A stretch of 35,143 nt of DNA, taken from NCBI GenBank assembly GCA_000372225.1, contig AQTY01000019.1:1-35143 (forward strand), in the 5' to 3' direction. Below are positions 8,456-17,479 of this stretch, piece by piece. Source of the DNA: Candidatus Nitromaritima sp. SCGC AAA288-L16 (GTDB lineage Bacteria > Nitrospinota > Nitrospinia > Nitrospinales > VA-1). Numbering within the stretch: the first letter of the stretch is position 1; each line of letters begins with the position of its first letter. The notes below the pieces were generated by a model that had not been told where the DNA came from, did no database searches, and worked only from the letters and a program-made list of their open reading frames with translations. The translations under genes and the position numbers were made by a program.

Positions 8456-9171
8456 CAATAAAACGGCTTGAAAAAGTTTATGAAGGGAAGGCTAAGATAC
8501 TATATGCCACGGAAGATCCCAGTTTAATGATTCAATATTTTAAGGATGACGCTAGTGCTTTTGATGGTGTTAAAAAAGGAACCATTGTCGATAAGGGGGT
8601 CATCAATAATGAAGTGTCAAATTGTATATACCAATACTTGGAGGAGAAGGGGGTCAAGACACATTTTGTGGAGCAGCTCAATGACAGAGAAACCCTTGTT
8701 AAAAGATTAGATATCATCCCAGTGGAGGTAGTTCTCCGTAATGTAGCTGCGGGAAGTTTATGCAAGCGTTTAGGGGTTGAAGAAGGGAAACAATTTAATC
8801 CCCCGATTCTAGAGTTTTTTTATAAAAATGATGACCTGCATGATCCCCTGATCAACGACTGTCACGCGGTTACTTTTGGATGGGCGACTCAGGAGGAACT
8901 CGACATGCTGAGAAAATATGGATACAAAGTCAATGATTTGATGGTGAAATATTTCAAGGAGAGGAAGATCAGACTGGTGGACTTTAAGCTTGAGTTTGGG
9001 AGGTATAAAGGAGAGATCCTTTTAGGAGACGAAATCAGCCCTGATGGGTGTCGCCTATGGCATTCAGAGACCGGTGAAAAAATGGACAAAGATCGCTTTC
9101 GTTTTAGTATGGGAAATGTTGAAGAAAAATACCGCGAAGTTTATAACCTTGTCTGTTCAAAGAAAGAGTAA
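8452..9171 (+). CDS. purC: Phosphoribosylaminoimidazole-succinocarboxamide synthase
   Basis: A 239-residue SAICAR synthase that joins CAIR and aspartate using ATP, making the substrate of purB. Family motifs: LYEGKAK-like VYEGKAKILYATED at the start, PVEVVLRNVAAGSLCKRLG in the middle (SAICAR synthetase signature 1) and LVDFKLEFG followed by LGDEISPDGCRLW (signature 2). Full length. Its ATG sits inside the purB stop (ATGA), so it depends on purB translation and has no ribosome site of its own that stands out. Confidence 0.97.
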   Translation: MTIKRLEKVYEGKAKILYATEDPSLMIQYFKDDASAFDGVKKGTIVDKGVINNEVSNCIYQYLEEKGVKTHFVEQLNDRETLVKRLDIIPVEVVLRNVAAGSLCKRLGVEEGKQFNPPILEFFYKNDDLHDPLINDCHAVTFGWATQEELDMLRKYGYKVNDLMVKYFKERKIRLVDFKLEFGRYKGEILLGDEISPDGCRLWHSETGEKMDKDRFRFSMGNVEEKYREVYNLVCSKKE

Positions 9172-9214
9172 AAATATTCAGAAGGCAAACCGCAGGTGAG
9201 GTTGCTGATGTTCA

Positions 9215-9484
9215 TTAAATATCTTTACACTGAACTTTTACAGGTTGGATCATTGAACAGTCTATGGATTCTGTTCTCCCGTTAGTTACGGCAGCACAAG
9301 CGGTGCTCATACCTGTCATTATAGTATCTTGCTTAGCCATACCCTCTACCTCTTGGCATGACCTTACTCCATTGTACTCAACACAAATTTCACATTGAAA
9401 CTTGCTGCCAGACCATATCATGGTAAAGGATAGGTATCCGATGAACATTAGAAACGAAAAGGTGATGATACTTCCTTTGCTCAT
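9215..9484 (-). CDS. Small cysteine-rich membrane-anchored or secreted protein
   Basis: An 89-residue protein that I do not recognise. Residues about 5-26 form a single hydrophobic segment (signal anchor or signal peptide), followed by a short domain with six cysteines (CEIC at 31-34, then four more singly spaced), which suggests two or three disulphides or a metal site outside the membrane. Its ATG overlaps the orn stop (ATGA), so it is translated with oligoribonuclease. The overlap supports it being a real gene. It converges with purC. Confidence 0.65.
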   Translation of the reverse strand: MSKGSIITFSFLMFIGYLSFTMIWSGSKFQCEICVEYNGVRSCQEVEGMAKQDTIMTGMSTACAAVTNGRTESIDCSMIQPVKVQCKDI

Positions 9485-10077
9485 GGTGCTTTTCCCTGAG
9501 TTAAAAGCTCTTTTGGGGTGGTTAAACCACTAGGGACAAAATATTCCTTGCGGTAAAATATGAGTTCATTTAGCGACTCCCTAATATCGGTCAATGCCAT
9601 GTGACTTTCACTTTTTTTGGGAAGCTTGGGCCCATCCGGATACCAACGTCTAACTAATTCCTTAACTGACGTTACATCAACGCTTCGGTAATGCAAATAG
9701 TTATGAAGTTTTTTCATATACTTTTCAAGAAATTTACGGTCTTGTGCAATTGAGTTTCCGCAAAGGGGGGAAGTGTTTTCTGGGCAATATTGCTGAATAA
9801 ATTCCAGAGTTTGTCGCGAGGCCTCATCATGAGTAATTTTTGATTTTCGTACGCGCTCTACCAGCCCAGAGGCATTATGATGTTTCTGATTCCAAGCATC
9901 CATACGGCCAAGAATTTCATCACTTTGATGAATAGCTAAACACGGTCCCTCGGCTAATACATTTAGATCATAATCGGTCACTAAAGTAGCAATTTCTATA
10001 ATTACTTCTAGCTCAGGGTCTAGTCCTGTCATTTCAAGGTCTATCCAGACCAAATTAAGCGCAGATTGCTTTTTCAT
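9481..10077 (-). CDS. orn: Oligoribonuclease
   Basis: A 198-residue 3'-5' exonuclease that degrades nanoRNAs (and pGpG) to mononucleotides. DEDDh catalytic residues are visible: Asp and Glu in NLVWIDLEMTGLDPE, the central CGNSIAQDRKFLEKYM with Asp, and the final HMALTDIRES with His and Asp. I choose the ATG at 10077, which has GGAG a few bases upstream and gives the family N-terminus. A longer frame from TTG at 10110 would add eleven unconserved residues. It is the first gene of a two-gene leftward unit. Confidence 0.95.
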   Translation of the reverse strand: MKKQSALNLVWIDLEMTGLDPELEVIIEIATLVTDYDLNVLAEGPCLAIHQSDEILGRMDAWNQKHHNASGLVERVRKSKITHDEASRQTLEFIQQYCPENTSPLCGNSIAQDRKFLEKYMKKLHNYLHYRSVDVTSVKELVRRWYPDGPKLPKKSESHMALTDIRESLNELIFYRKEYFVPSGLTTPKELLTQGKAP

Positions 10078-10660
10078 GAGTCTCCGGAAGTTAAAAACTT
10101 GATGATGCAAAAAGCTATTCTCAATTAGATATTATGAGTTCATTAAAGAAGTTTCCTAAATTATAAAAAATTAGGTTTGATCTTGATGTCAACATAAATT
10201 TAGTAAGGTGACAAATGAGAAGAAGTCCAATTATAATTCGGGCGAAAATGGAACCTAGTTAAAGGAATTCTATTCCACGAAAACTATTACTTTTCAATGG
10301 TTTGTTTTTGGTGAATTGGTGTTTGAAAATTCTAAACCAGTTTACTATAAAACTTAAACAATTGCTCTGATTTCGAATTATCTTTTTAGCATGCGGGGTA
10401 AAAGTAGGGAAACGGCTTACTCTTACAGAGACCCGTTCCCCTACTAACACGAGGAGGTCTGAAAGAAGAAAATGGCATAAACCACACTCCTTTCAGGAAG
10501 GAGGAGAAACTCCTATGGTGCAACTGTACTAGAAAAAATATTAATAAATGATTAACTTCGGGTTAAAAATTTTTAATGGTTGTTTTTGAGGGAATTTTGA
10601 ACTAAATGGTCATAAGATTAAGAAAATTGTTACCAGCGATCCAAAAAATTGCGCAAAAAT
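10078..10660. other. Long intergenic region upstream of orn, with a structured segment
   Basis: About 580 bases between orn and the TPR gene, both leftward. I see no convincing ORF. The left half is AT-rich. The segment 10391-10530 is richer in GC and full of potential stem-loops: the long hairpin at 10403-10445, CTCCTT/AAGGAG near 10487-10503, and AGGAG/CTCCT near 10501-10514. It does not match a riboswitch or housekeeping RNA that I know. Confidence 0.55.
10403..10445. other. Long stem-loop, candidate structured RNA
   Basis: AGTAGGGAAACGG (10403-10415) pairs with CCGTTCCCCTACT (10433-10445) with a single mismatch in 13 pairs. Inside the loop CTCT can pair with AGAG. Two smaller hairpins follow within 70 bases. 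No T-run follows on either strand, so it is not a simple terminator. Strand is undecided. Confidence 0.5.
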
Positions 10661-11365
10661 TTAATTGTTTTCTTTAATGGGAAAGTTGGTTTTTTTATGC
10701 ATAGAAATTGAGGGGAGGTAATATTTAGAGTTAAATACAGCCTTTTCGTAAGTATCGTGAATAAGTTTTAGGTTGTTAGCAAGCCACAGATTTGAAAAGT
10801 GAGGGGGGAATTTTGCAAAGTGTTTTATTTGCGCGACCATAACCCGAGTGTCTCGATACCAGGAAATATTTTTCTTTTCCTTAAACAATTTATTGGCTTT
10901 CAAAAGCGTTTTGATCGCTTTTTTTGAGTTACCATTCCCAAATAGGGATAATCCAAGTCCCACATAGCTCAGTCCCTCCCTTGGTTTTAGGGTGATGGTT
11001 TTTTGATAGGATTTGATGGCTTCGGGAAAATTTTTAAATGCACTTAAAGAGTTAGCAAGACTAAAATTAGCATCAAAACTATCTGGGTGTGACATTGTGG
11101 TTGTCTTTAATATCTCAATTGATTTTTGGAATTGTTTAAGTTTTAGATAGGTGGTGCCCAGTTTCAACTGAGCATAAATAACAAAATTGAGATTGTTTTC
11201 TACCGCGCTGAGTTTTTCCCATGATTTTGTAGCTTCTTCCAAAAAACCATCATCTTCCAAGGTTTGCGCTTTTTTAAACAACTCTTCAGGACTTATTGCA
11301 AGCGCATCGGTTGTTGCTAAGGTATTAAAGAAAAATAAAAAAGATAATAATCGCAAGAAAAACAT
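10661..11365 (-). CDS. TPR-repeat protein with signal peptide
   Basis: A 234-residue secreted or periplasmic protein. From the ATG at 11365 the first 23 residues make a clear signal peptide (hydrophobic core, then ATTDALA before the mature part). About four tetratricopeptide repeats follow (residues about 25-165, pattern A..LG..Y...F..AI), then a basic C-terminal tail without recognised domain. A longer frame reaches 11452 but overlaps glnD by 74 bases and hides the signal peptide, so I reject that start. The gene begins 13 bases after glnD and is likely co-transcribed. Function unknown; TPRs imply protein-protein contact. Confidence 0.75.
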   Translation of the reverse strand: MFFLRLLSFLFFFNTLATTDALAISPEELFKKAQTLEDDGFLEEATKSWEKLSAVENNLNFVIYAQLKLGTTYLKLKQFQKSIEILKTTTMSHPDSFDANFSLANSLSAFKNFPEAIKSYQKTITLKPREGLSYVGLGLSLFGNGNSKKAIKTLLKANKLFKEKKNISWYRDTRVMVAQIKHFAKFPPHFSNLWLANNLKLIHDTYEKAVFNSKYYLPSISMHKKTNFPIKENN

Positions 11366-11378
11366 GGCTAGGTTCACA

Positions 11379-14108
11379 CTAGACAGCAAAACTTGGTTTT
11401 TCGGGAATAGTTGAAGTAGATGATTCTTTGAGAAGAATTTCTTTTGAATCAACCAATTCCTGTAGAGCCTGTTTAAGGGTGCTCAGAAAATGGTCCTTGT
11501 TTTCTGTGATGTAGCGGACATCTTTTCGCCGTACATAAAAAATATTTGAAGCTACTCCTTCCCGCGAGTCCAAGACGGCTCGTTGTACTTCCATATTAAA
11601 CTGCGAAAACATTCCTGTCAGAGTCAGAAATGTTCCATGTAGGTCGTGTGTTTCCACTTTTATTGAACGGCCGATTAGCTTCACTTTGAGTTTGATATCT
11701 TGTCCTTTGGTTTGTTCATGAGAAACGGGAAACGACCGATTTTTAAAGATTTTGGACAGAGGTTCCTGGTCGACACAAACCCGTCTTAAATCATCCTTAA
11801 TCTGATTTTGAAGGGTAAAAATATCAGCATAGTCAATAGGAGTGCCTGTGGAGTTGACGATTTTAAACACATCAAAAACGTGGTCACGTAGAGTGTGGAT
11901 ATTGGCCTCTACAATATTCAGTTTGTTAAAGGCGAGGACTGCTGAAAAACTATAAAGCAAGTTTGCGCGATCTTTTGAGCAAATAACCAATTCTGAATTT
12001 TTTGCTGGCTTGAAGAGGAGTTCACAGGCAAACGCTTCATTTGACCGGCAGAATTCATTATAAACTTCGAGATGAGACTGCATGTCTCTAGGCAGTCGAA
12101 CCATTTTAAGAAAGTCAGCCTTAACTGACCCTGGAACAGTCTGTCGTTTTTTATGGTGCAGCGTGTGTTGATAAAACATTTTTAACTGTTCAATTTGGGA
12201 AAGTGACATCTTCATTTTTGTGCCTCCCCTATCTGAATAAGTAAGGAGAAGAAGCATTTTTAGGAGTTCTATGTCATGGTTGACTAGGTCCCAGATCATA
12301 TCATAGGTATCGTCTTCTTCTGGGTCGAGAAGGAGGAGGTCATGCATCATCAAATGCTTTTCGACCAAAAATGACACATCATTTACGCGACGACTATCTT
12401 TACTGTACCCTAGGTTTTCCAAAATTGGTGGGACAAGACCGGCGCCTAATAGTTCTTCGTTTTGACCTGGTAAACGAACTCCCTTGCCGATGTCATGAAG
12501 AAGTACAGAAAGTTTGAGAGTGGTTTTGTCTCGAATTGAATGATAAAGGCTTCTTAAAAACGGATCAGTATTTTCGTCTGTTTCTAACCCATTTAAAACA
12601 TCCAAAGCGGAGAGAACATGTATGTCAGTTGGGAAATGATGGACATAGATATCTTGCAGAAGGCCACAGATATTTTTAAATTCTGGAATGTAAAAGTTCT
12701 CCAGTAGTCCAAACTCATGTAAAAGTCTCAATGATTTTGAAAAATATTTTCCATTAATGACACGTTTAAAACATAGTTGAACCTCCTTGCGGTCATCTTT
12801 GCCTATGAAGATCGGGCACATTTGATCGACGTGGTGCTCGATGGATCGAACAATAGAATACGATAAATAATAATTTTTCTCTGATACCCATGCGAATATT
12901 TTAAAAATTCTAATAGGATCTTGGGAGAATAGAGCGACGGGATCTTTTTCTAAAATGATTTGATGTTGAGAATTTACGGAAAAATTTTTAGAAAGACTTT
13001 TTACCTTTCGAGTATCCGGCGTCGTACTCTCCCAGAAAATATTACGGCTATATTTTTTTAGGGGATAAGCAGCCTCGTAAAAATATTTATGGAAAAACTC
13101 TTTAACTCCATATCCCATCGACTGGGCTATTTTCTCCCTCACTTCATAGCTCATCATATCTCGATGCGATCCTTTTTGGTTGCAATGTAGAAAAAGTCTA
13201 ACTTTGGATAGAAATCCGAACGAGGACTGAATATTTTTAAAGGCAGGTGCGCTTATGAGGTCATTTTTTAATAGTTCGTCAAGAAGTTCAAACTGATTGG
13301 TATTTTTCAGATCATACTTGAGCCTAGCTAAAGCAAGGGCCCAGTATAGCCTACTTAGTTCTTCTTTAACGTTGGGTTCCTGTCGAAAGACGGTGTTTGA
13401 TATTTCATAATAATTTTTATGTTCGTGGCAGTAGTTAAGTAGATTTTCTTTTTGTAGAGCAGAAACTTTTTTAACTATATTTTTGGCCTCCAAATATGTA
13501 TCAGGATTCCCGGTTATAAGCCTTCCTTCGAGAAGAGCGCATAAATCAGTTATCCTGCCCTCGCCTAGTTCTCGTTCTAACGAGTCAGTATTTGCGTAAC
13601 AAGTACTAGTGGAAGTCTGAAAAATATTTTGATGAACAAAAAGATATTCTAGGTGCTTTACAATTTGTTTTATTTCTTCTGTTTGGCCTTTGCCTGAAAT
13701 GATTTGCACATCTATATTTGACTGGAAGTAAATTTCTTCTCTGCCGTATCCACCACGAGCTATGATCGCGACCGGTATATTTTTAGGGTGCAATTTTTTT
13801 CGGAGTGTGTGGTTGTGAAGCCAGATGGAGGCGTCAAGTGCAGCCTGAATAATGGCATCGACTAAAGTGCTAATTTTTAGTAGTAAAAGATGGCTATCGC
13901 TTGTATGAGTGAGACTTTTCTCGAGACGTTGAATTTCAGTATTGATGAGGGGGACAACGCAGTTTTTGAAATCCAAGTAAAACCTTTGCGGGTCTGTTGT
14001 CTTGAAGTTAGAAAAGTTTTCAGGACGTACCTGTTTTGTAACGTGGTTGAAAAGTTCACGTCGGTATTTTTCGTTGACAATCCTGTTGGACTGATGGAAG
14101 TCACTCAT
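11379..14108 (-). CDS. glnD: GlnD-like [protein-PII] uridylyltransferase, active sites altered
   Basis: A 909-residue protein with the full GlnD layout: nucleotidyltransferase domain (about 100-250), GlnD-specific linker, HD phosphohydrolase domain (about 490-640), and two ACT domains (about 706-760 and 815-875). In the family it adds or removes UMP on PII in response to glutamine. Here the transferase motif GGYGR...SNID carries Asn131 where the first catalytic Asp of DxD is expected (Asp133 remains). In the HD domain His538-Asp539, His585 and Asp626 are present, but the usual GDHS is QNEE, with Asn550 replacing a metal-ligand His. It may be a degenerate sensor. No PII gene is in view. Confidence 0.85.
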   Translation of the reverse strand: MSDFHQSNRIVNEKYRRELFNHVTKQVRPENFSNFKTTDPQRFYLDFKNCVVPLINTEIQRLEKSLTHTSDSHLLLLKISTLVDAIIQAALDASIWLHNHTLRKKLHPKNIPVAIIARGGYGREEIYFQSNIDVQIISGKGQTEEIKQIVKHLEYLFVHQNIFQTSTSTCYANTDSLERELGEGRITDLCALLEGRLITGNPDTYLEAKNIVKKVSALQKENLLNYCHEHKNYYEISNTVFRQEPNVKEELSRLYWALALARLKYDLKNTNQFELLDELLKNDLISAPAFKNIQSSFGFLSKVRLFLHCNQKGSHRDMMSYEVREKIAQSMGYGVKEFFHKYFYEAAYPLKKYSRNIFWESTTPDTRKVKSLSKNFSVNSQHQIILEKDPVALFSQDPIRIFKIFAWVSEKNYYLSYSIVRSIEHHVDQMCPIFIGKDDRKEVQLCFKRVINGKYFSKSLRLLHEFGLLENFYIPEFKNICGLLQDIYVHHFPTDIHVLSALDVLNGLETDENTDPFLRSLYHSIRDKTTLKLSVLLHDIGKGVRLPGQNEELLGAGLVPPILENLGYSKDSRRVNDVSFLVEKHLMMHDLLLLDPEEDDTYDMIWDLVNHDIELLKMLLLLTYSDRGGTKMKMSLSQIEQLKMFYQHTLHHKKRQTVPGSVKADFLKMVRLPRDMQSHLEVYNEFCRSNEAFACELLFKPAKNSELVICSKDRANLLYSFSAVLAFNKLNIVEANIHTLRDHVFDVFKIVNSTGTPIDYADIFTLQNQIKDDLRRVCVDQEPLSKIFKNRSFPVSHEQTKGQDIKLKVKLIGRSIKVETHDLHGTFLTLTGMFSQFNMEVQRAVLDSREGVASNIFYVRRKDVRYITENKDHFLSTLKQALQELVDSKEILLKESSTSTIPEKPSFAV

Positions 14109-14997
14109 GGGACACTGGCATGGCCACCGGTTGAGTATTGTGAATCGCTAGTCCCTAAACAACATAAAATCAAGGGAGTCGTGGACCAGAATATACTCTT
14201 TTTTATTATTTTTCAATAAGTGACGAAAGACAAACACCATTTTATAAAATAGACAGGTGGCCCACTTAGGCTCTGACCCATCAAGTTTGCAACTGGTTTC
14301 GTGCTCTTCATTAGAGGTTAAAAAATTTTTCTATTTTGAGAGACTTGGGTTATCCGAGTAGGTATTGAATGAGTCAGGGAGTAACTCAATCATTAAGGGA
14401 GGGAACTCCGCAAGTGATGAACCCTAGGGTAATGTAGGCAGGTAAATTCCAGTGACCTGTCTCGTGACTTGGATATTTTATGCTCAGCGAGCAGGGTTCC
14501 TATTTTATCATGGGGATACAACATAAATCTAGAGTATTGCAAACAGAAGTTTCAAAAGTTTGGGCACCCCGTTGCAAAGCATAATATTAGGGTTAACTTC
14601 TGAAAGAGTATATTCTGCAGACATGAGAAATTCTTTGGCAGTGTTCATCACTGACTTCATTGACTACTTTTCACTCCAGCCGAAAATTTCGTGAACTTTG
14701 TAACCCAGGGCCCCGGTTTTTTTGGCTACCTCTGTTGAATTTAAAGAGGCGCCGACCCTCATCGTAATTATCATGATTCTTTGACGGGTTAGAGTTCGGA
14801 GCTAGTACACGATAAATATCAAGTCAAGATTAAAAGGATAAGACAGAGGTATACTGCTTGGAGTGGAGGTAGGTATTGATTAAGGTTTAAGTTTACATCT
14901 TATTGTTAGCATGTCGTATAATTACGTTTTGACAGGCTTGGTTAATTATGTTAAACCAGGCGCAATGACATGCCCACCTTTGTTGGAGACCCACCAA
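14109..14997. other. Long intergenic region upstream of dnaN
   Basis: Nearly 890 bases without a convincing gene. Noted: a stem-loop TGAATGAGT/ACTCAATCA at about 14368-14395, the pair CAGGT...ACCTG near 14440-14460, and a 36-codon ORF on the - strand (14664-14774, ATG to TAG) with protein-like composition but no ribosome site. A TTGACA at 14927-14932 with a weak -10 could drive dnaN. I looked for DnaA boxes because of dnaN and found none. Confidence 0.5.
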
Positions 14998-16101
14998 ATG
15001 GAAGTTAGGATAGACAAAGATATTTTCCTCGATGGAGTGCAAAAAGTTCAAGGGATTGTAGACACCAAGGGTGCGATGCCCATACTTTCGCATTTTTTAC
15101 TCACTGCAGAAAAAGATCGAATTGGTATTCAGGCTACCGACCTAGAAATAGGGGCTAAAGGATATTATCCTGCCAATGTTGTTTCTGCGGGAGAGGTAAC
15201 CCTTAATGCTAAAAAATTATTTGATATTCTTCGTGAACTACCAAGAGAGGAAGTTCATCTAATTAAGGAAGATAATCATTGGATTAGACTTAAGTGTGGT
15301 AAATCAAAATTTCGTCTGCCAGGAATGCCCTCGGAAGACTTCCCTCCTCTTCCCGAATTTAGTCAAGATAGCCTAATAGAACTGAGCGGTAAGCTACTTA
15401 AAGAAATGATCCGAAAAACTTTTTTTGCGCAGTCTCCCGATGAAACACGACAAGTTCTGAACGGTTTATTGCTAGAGCAAGATAATGGAAAAGTGAAAAT
15501 GGTCGGAACTGATGGGCATCGATTAGCAGTAATTAGGAGGGATCTTGGTGGTAGTTCAAAAGGTGAAAAAGGAAGTTACCTTATTCCTAAAAAGGCTTTA
15601 GCAGAGTTGATGAAACTCATTGAAGACGAAGAGGCTACTTTTTCTTTTTCAGCAAAAAATAATCATTTGGCATTTATGCGAGGCGATCAGGTTATTGTTT
15701 CCAGAAAGATTGATGGTAAATTTCCAAATTACCAGCAAGTTATTCCTTCCGATAATAAACTGCAAGTACAGATTAACCGTGATGTGTTTCAACATGCTTT
15801 AAAGCGTGTTGCGTTGCTGGCTGATGAAAAATCGAAAATGGTTCGTTTTGATATACAGTCAGGGAATATTGTTTTGACTACAGATACGACTGAGCTAGGT
15901 GAGGCTAGGGAGGAAATAGCTATTGCTTATTCTGGAGAGGATGTTTCAGTTGGACTTAATGCTAAATATGTTCTCGATGTGTTAAGCGTGATCGATGACG
16001 AAGAAGTTATCCTTAACCTGAAAGACGAAAAATCCTCATGTCTCATCACCTCAAACGGTGATAAAGACTACCAAAGTATCGTCATGCCTATGCGTTTGTG
16101 A
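14998..16101 (+). CDS. dnaN: DNA polymerase III beta subunit (sliding clamp)
   Basis: A 367-residue sliding clamp of three repeated clamp domains that tethers DNA polymerase to DNA. Recognisable segments: TKGAMPILSHFLL in domain 1, FRLPGMPSEDFPPLP, GTDGHRLAV in domain 2, SRKIDGKFPNYQQVIP, and the C-terminal YQSIVMPMRL that forms part of the partner-binding pocket. I choose ATG 14998, with GGAG nine bases upstream and the family N-terminus (MEVRIDKDIFLDG). An in-frame ATG at 14911 would add 29 unconserved residues. It stands alone, without dnaA, recF or gyrB, and converges with the next gene. Confidence 0.95.
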   Translation: MEVRIDKDIFLDGVQKVQGIVDTKGAMPILSHFLLTAEKDRIGIQATDLEIGAKGYYPANVVSAGEVTLNAKKLFDILRELPREEVHLIKEDNHWIRLKCGKSKFRLPGMPSEDFPPLPEFSQDSLIELSGKLLKEMIRKTFFAQSPDETRQVLNGLLLEQDNGKVKMVGTDGHRLAVIRRDLGGSSKGEKGSYLIPKKALAELMKLIEDEEATFSFSAKNNHLAFMRGDQVIVSRKIDGKFPNYQQVIPSDNKLQVQINRDVFQHALKRVALLADEKSKMVRFDIQSGNIVLTTDTTELGEAREEIAIAYSGEDVSVGLNAKYVLDVLSVIDDEEVILNLKDEKSSCLITSNGDKDYQSIVMPMRL

Positions 16102-16109
16102 CTGAGGTT

Positions 16110-17234
16110 TTACAGATCAAAAAATTTGTCTAGTGTTTCATCGGCCCGCGGCGTTTTTTCTGTAACTCCTTCCCAGATCTCTTTGGTTTCCATACATAGA
16201 TAGACGTTTAAATCTTTAGAGAAATTTTTTAAGAGACGGCGAATATTTTTATAAACTTCATTCCTAAGCGATCTAAGGTAGCGGTGTTTCCCATCTTTGC
16301 TAGAAATATGTTCGCCTGTAAATAGACGAGTATTATTATGACGTTCATTAATGATTTTCTTAAGAGACATTCGATAGCGAAAACTCCCAAGGCTTACCCA
16401 TTCTATTTGCGACGGTGATAACACTTCGAATATTTTTTCAATCATGCCATGGTATGCTCTTTCCCAGTCTGGGAAAATTATAATAGGGTCGAGGTGTATT
16501 CCTATTTTATAACCCTTGTTTGCGCACAGCCGAGCAGCCTCTAATCTTTGTTCGAGGTTTGGCGTTCCTTTTTCTTCTTGATCTATAATTATTTGTGGGT
16601 TTAACGACCAGGAAACTATAACATTATCTGCGCTGTTCTGGTTTAGTAGGTTAATCACGCAGTTTGATTTTGTCTTGAGTTCAAGAACTGCATTTTTTTT
16701 CTGGTTAAAAAATGGAATTAATTGTTGAGAGAATGGAATAACTTGATCCAGAGCTAGGCTATCAGTTAGCTCTCCCGTACCTACGCGAAATGTCCGGTCG
16801 GGGTGAGCTGCGAATGTTCGCTCTAGCTCATCTAATAAATCTTCGATATTAACGTAAACAACAAGTAGCGGGTTGTTTTTAAGAAAATCTTGCAAAAAAC
16901 AATAGGAACAATCGTACATGCAATTTTTAAGAAGATTAACCACGTAATAATTACAGCAAACCATTCCCGGGCTAATCCCAGGGCATTTTTTTAGAAATGA
17001 ACCTTTAAATCGAGTGAGGACTAAATTACGTTTTCCGGCACCAAAAACATCACTTGAAGTTTTCTTAATTATTTGAATGGCCTCATCAACGGTAATGTTA
17101 CGTTCGACGGGCGTGTCTGGAAATTGAAGAAGTGTTTTTAGGGTCAGCGGATGGTCAGCAACTGACTTATCGATAAAGATAGTCTCGGGGGAAAACTCTA
17201 TTTCCCTACCCGTGCTAAGAAAAGTAGGATTCAT
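16110..17234 (-). CDS. Spore-photoproduct-lyase-like radical SAM protein
   Basis: A 374-residue radical SAM enzyme of the SPL family. The CX3CX2C cluster motif is at Cys105, Cys109 and Cys112 (NCMYDCSYC), followed by family-typical FRVGTGELTDSLALD and a TIM-barrel tail (VSWSLNPQ, IGIHLDPII). True SPL repairs UV-made thymine lesions in spores, but homologues occur in many non-spore-formers with unknown substrate. The window gives no sign of sporulation, so I call family only. A pair of cysteines (93, 94) precedes the motif. It converges with dnaN, with eight bases between the stops. Confidence 0.85.
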   Translation of the reverse strand: MNPTFLSTGREIEFSPETIFIDKSVADHPLTLKTLLQFPDTPVERNITVDEAIQIIKKTSSDVFGAGKRNLVLTRFKGSFLKKCPGISPGMVCCNYYVVNLLKNCMYDCSYCFLQDFLKNNPLLVVYVNIEDLLDELERTFAAHPDRTFRVGTGELTDSLALDQVIPFSQQLIPFFNQKKNAVLELKTKSNCVINLLNQNSADNVIVSWSLNPQIIIDQEEKGTPNLEQRLEAARLCANKGYKIGIHLDPIIIFPDWERAYHGMIEKIFEVLSPSQIEWVSLGSFRYRMSLKKIINERHNNTRLFTGEHISSKDGKHRYLRSLRNEVYKNIRRLLKNFSKDLNVYLCMETKEIWEGVTEKTPRADETLDKFFDL

Positions 17235-17277
17235 GTAAATTATTGATTTTATTTAAAATATAAAGCAAAATAATGAT

Positions 17278-17326
17278 ACTTTACCTTAAGAAAACAATAA
17301 TAACATTGATCTAAGATAGGTAAAGT
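17278..17326. repeat. 9-bp inverted repeat upstream of the M23 peptidase gene
   Basis: ACTTTACCT at 17278-17286 and AGGTAAAGT at 17318-17326 are perfect complements 31 bases apart, between the divergent radical SAM and M23 peptidase genes. Possible operator or cruciform; no promoter was pinned down. Confidence 0.4.
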
Positions 17327-17479
17327 TATTGGAGTGCTAATATAAATAACCTAAATGTCTTATAAAGGCAAGCCAGCAGAGTACTTCTCCATATCTTGTA
17401 GCAATTCAATATTTCAACCGTAATTTGAGCAATATAAAACTAATTCGCCACTAATTTTCAACCTCTGAAAACAATATCT

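Noticed and set aside
10259..10450. 63-codon - strand ORF in the orn upstream region
   Set aside because: No ribosome site, atypical composition, and it overlaps the strong stem-loop segment.
10440..10520. Fluoride-riboswitch-like words (ATGGCAT, ACTCCTA)
   Set aside because: Order and spacing of the conserved elements do not fit the crcB motif, and no fluoride exporter gene is adjacent.
14341..14360. TTATCC-like sequence upstream of dnaN as a DnaA box or origin
   Set aside because: Only six of nine bases match and no further boxes are nearby.
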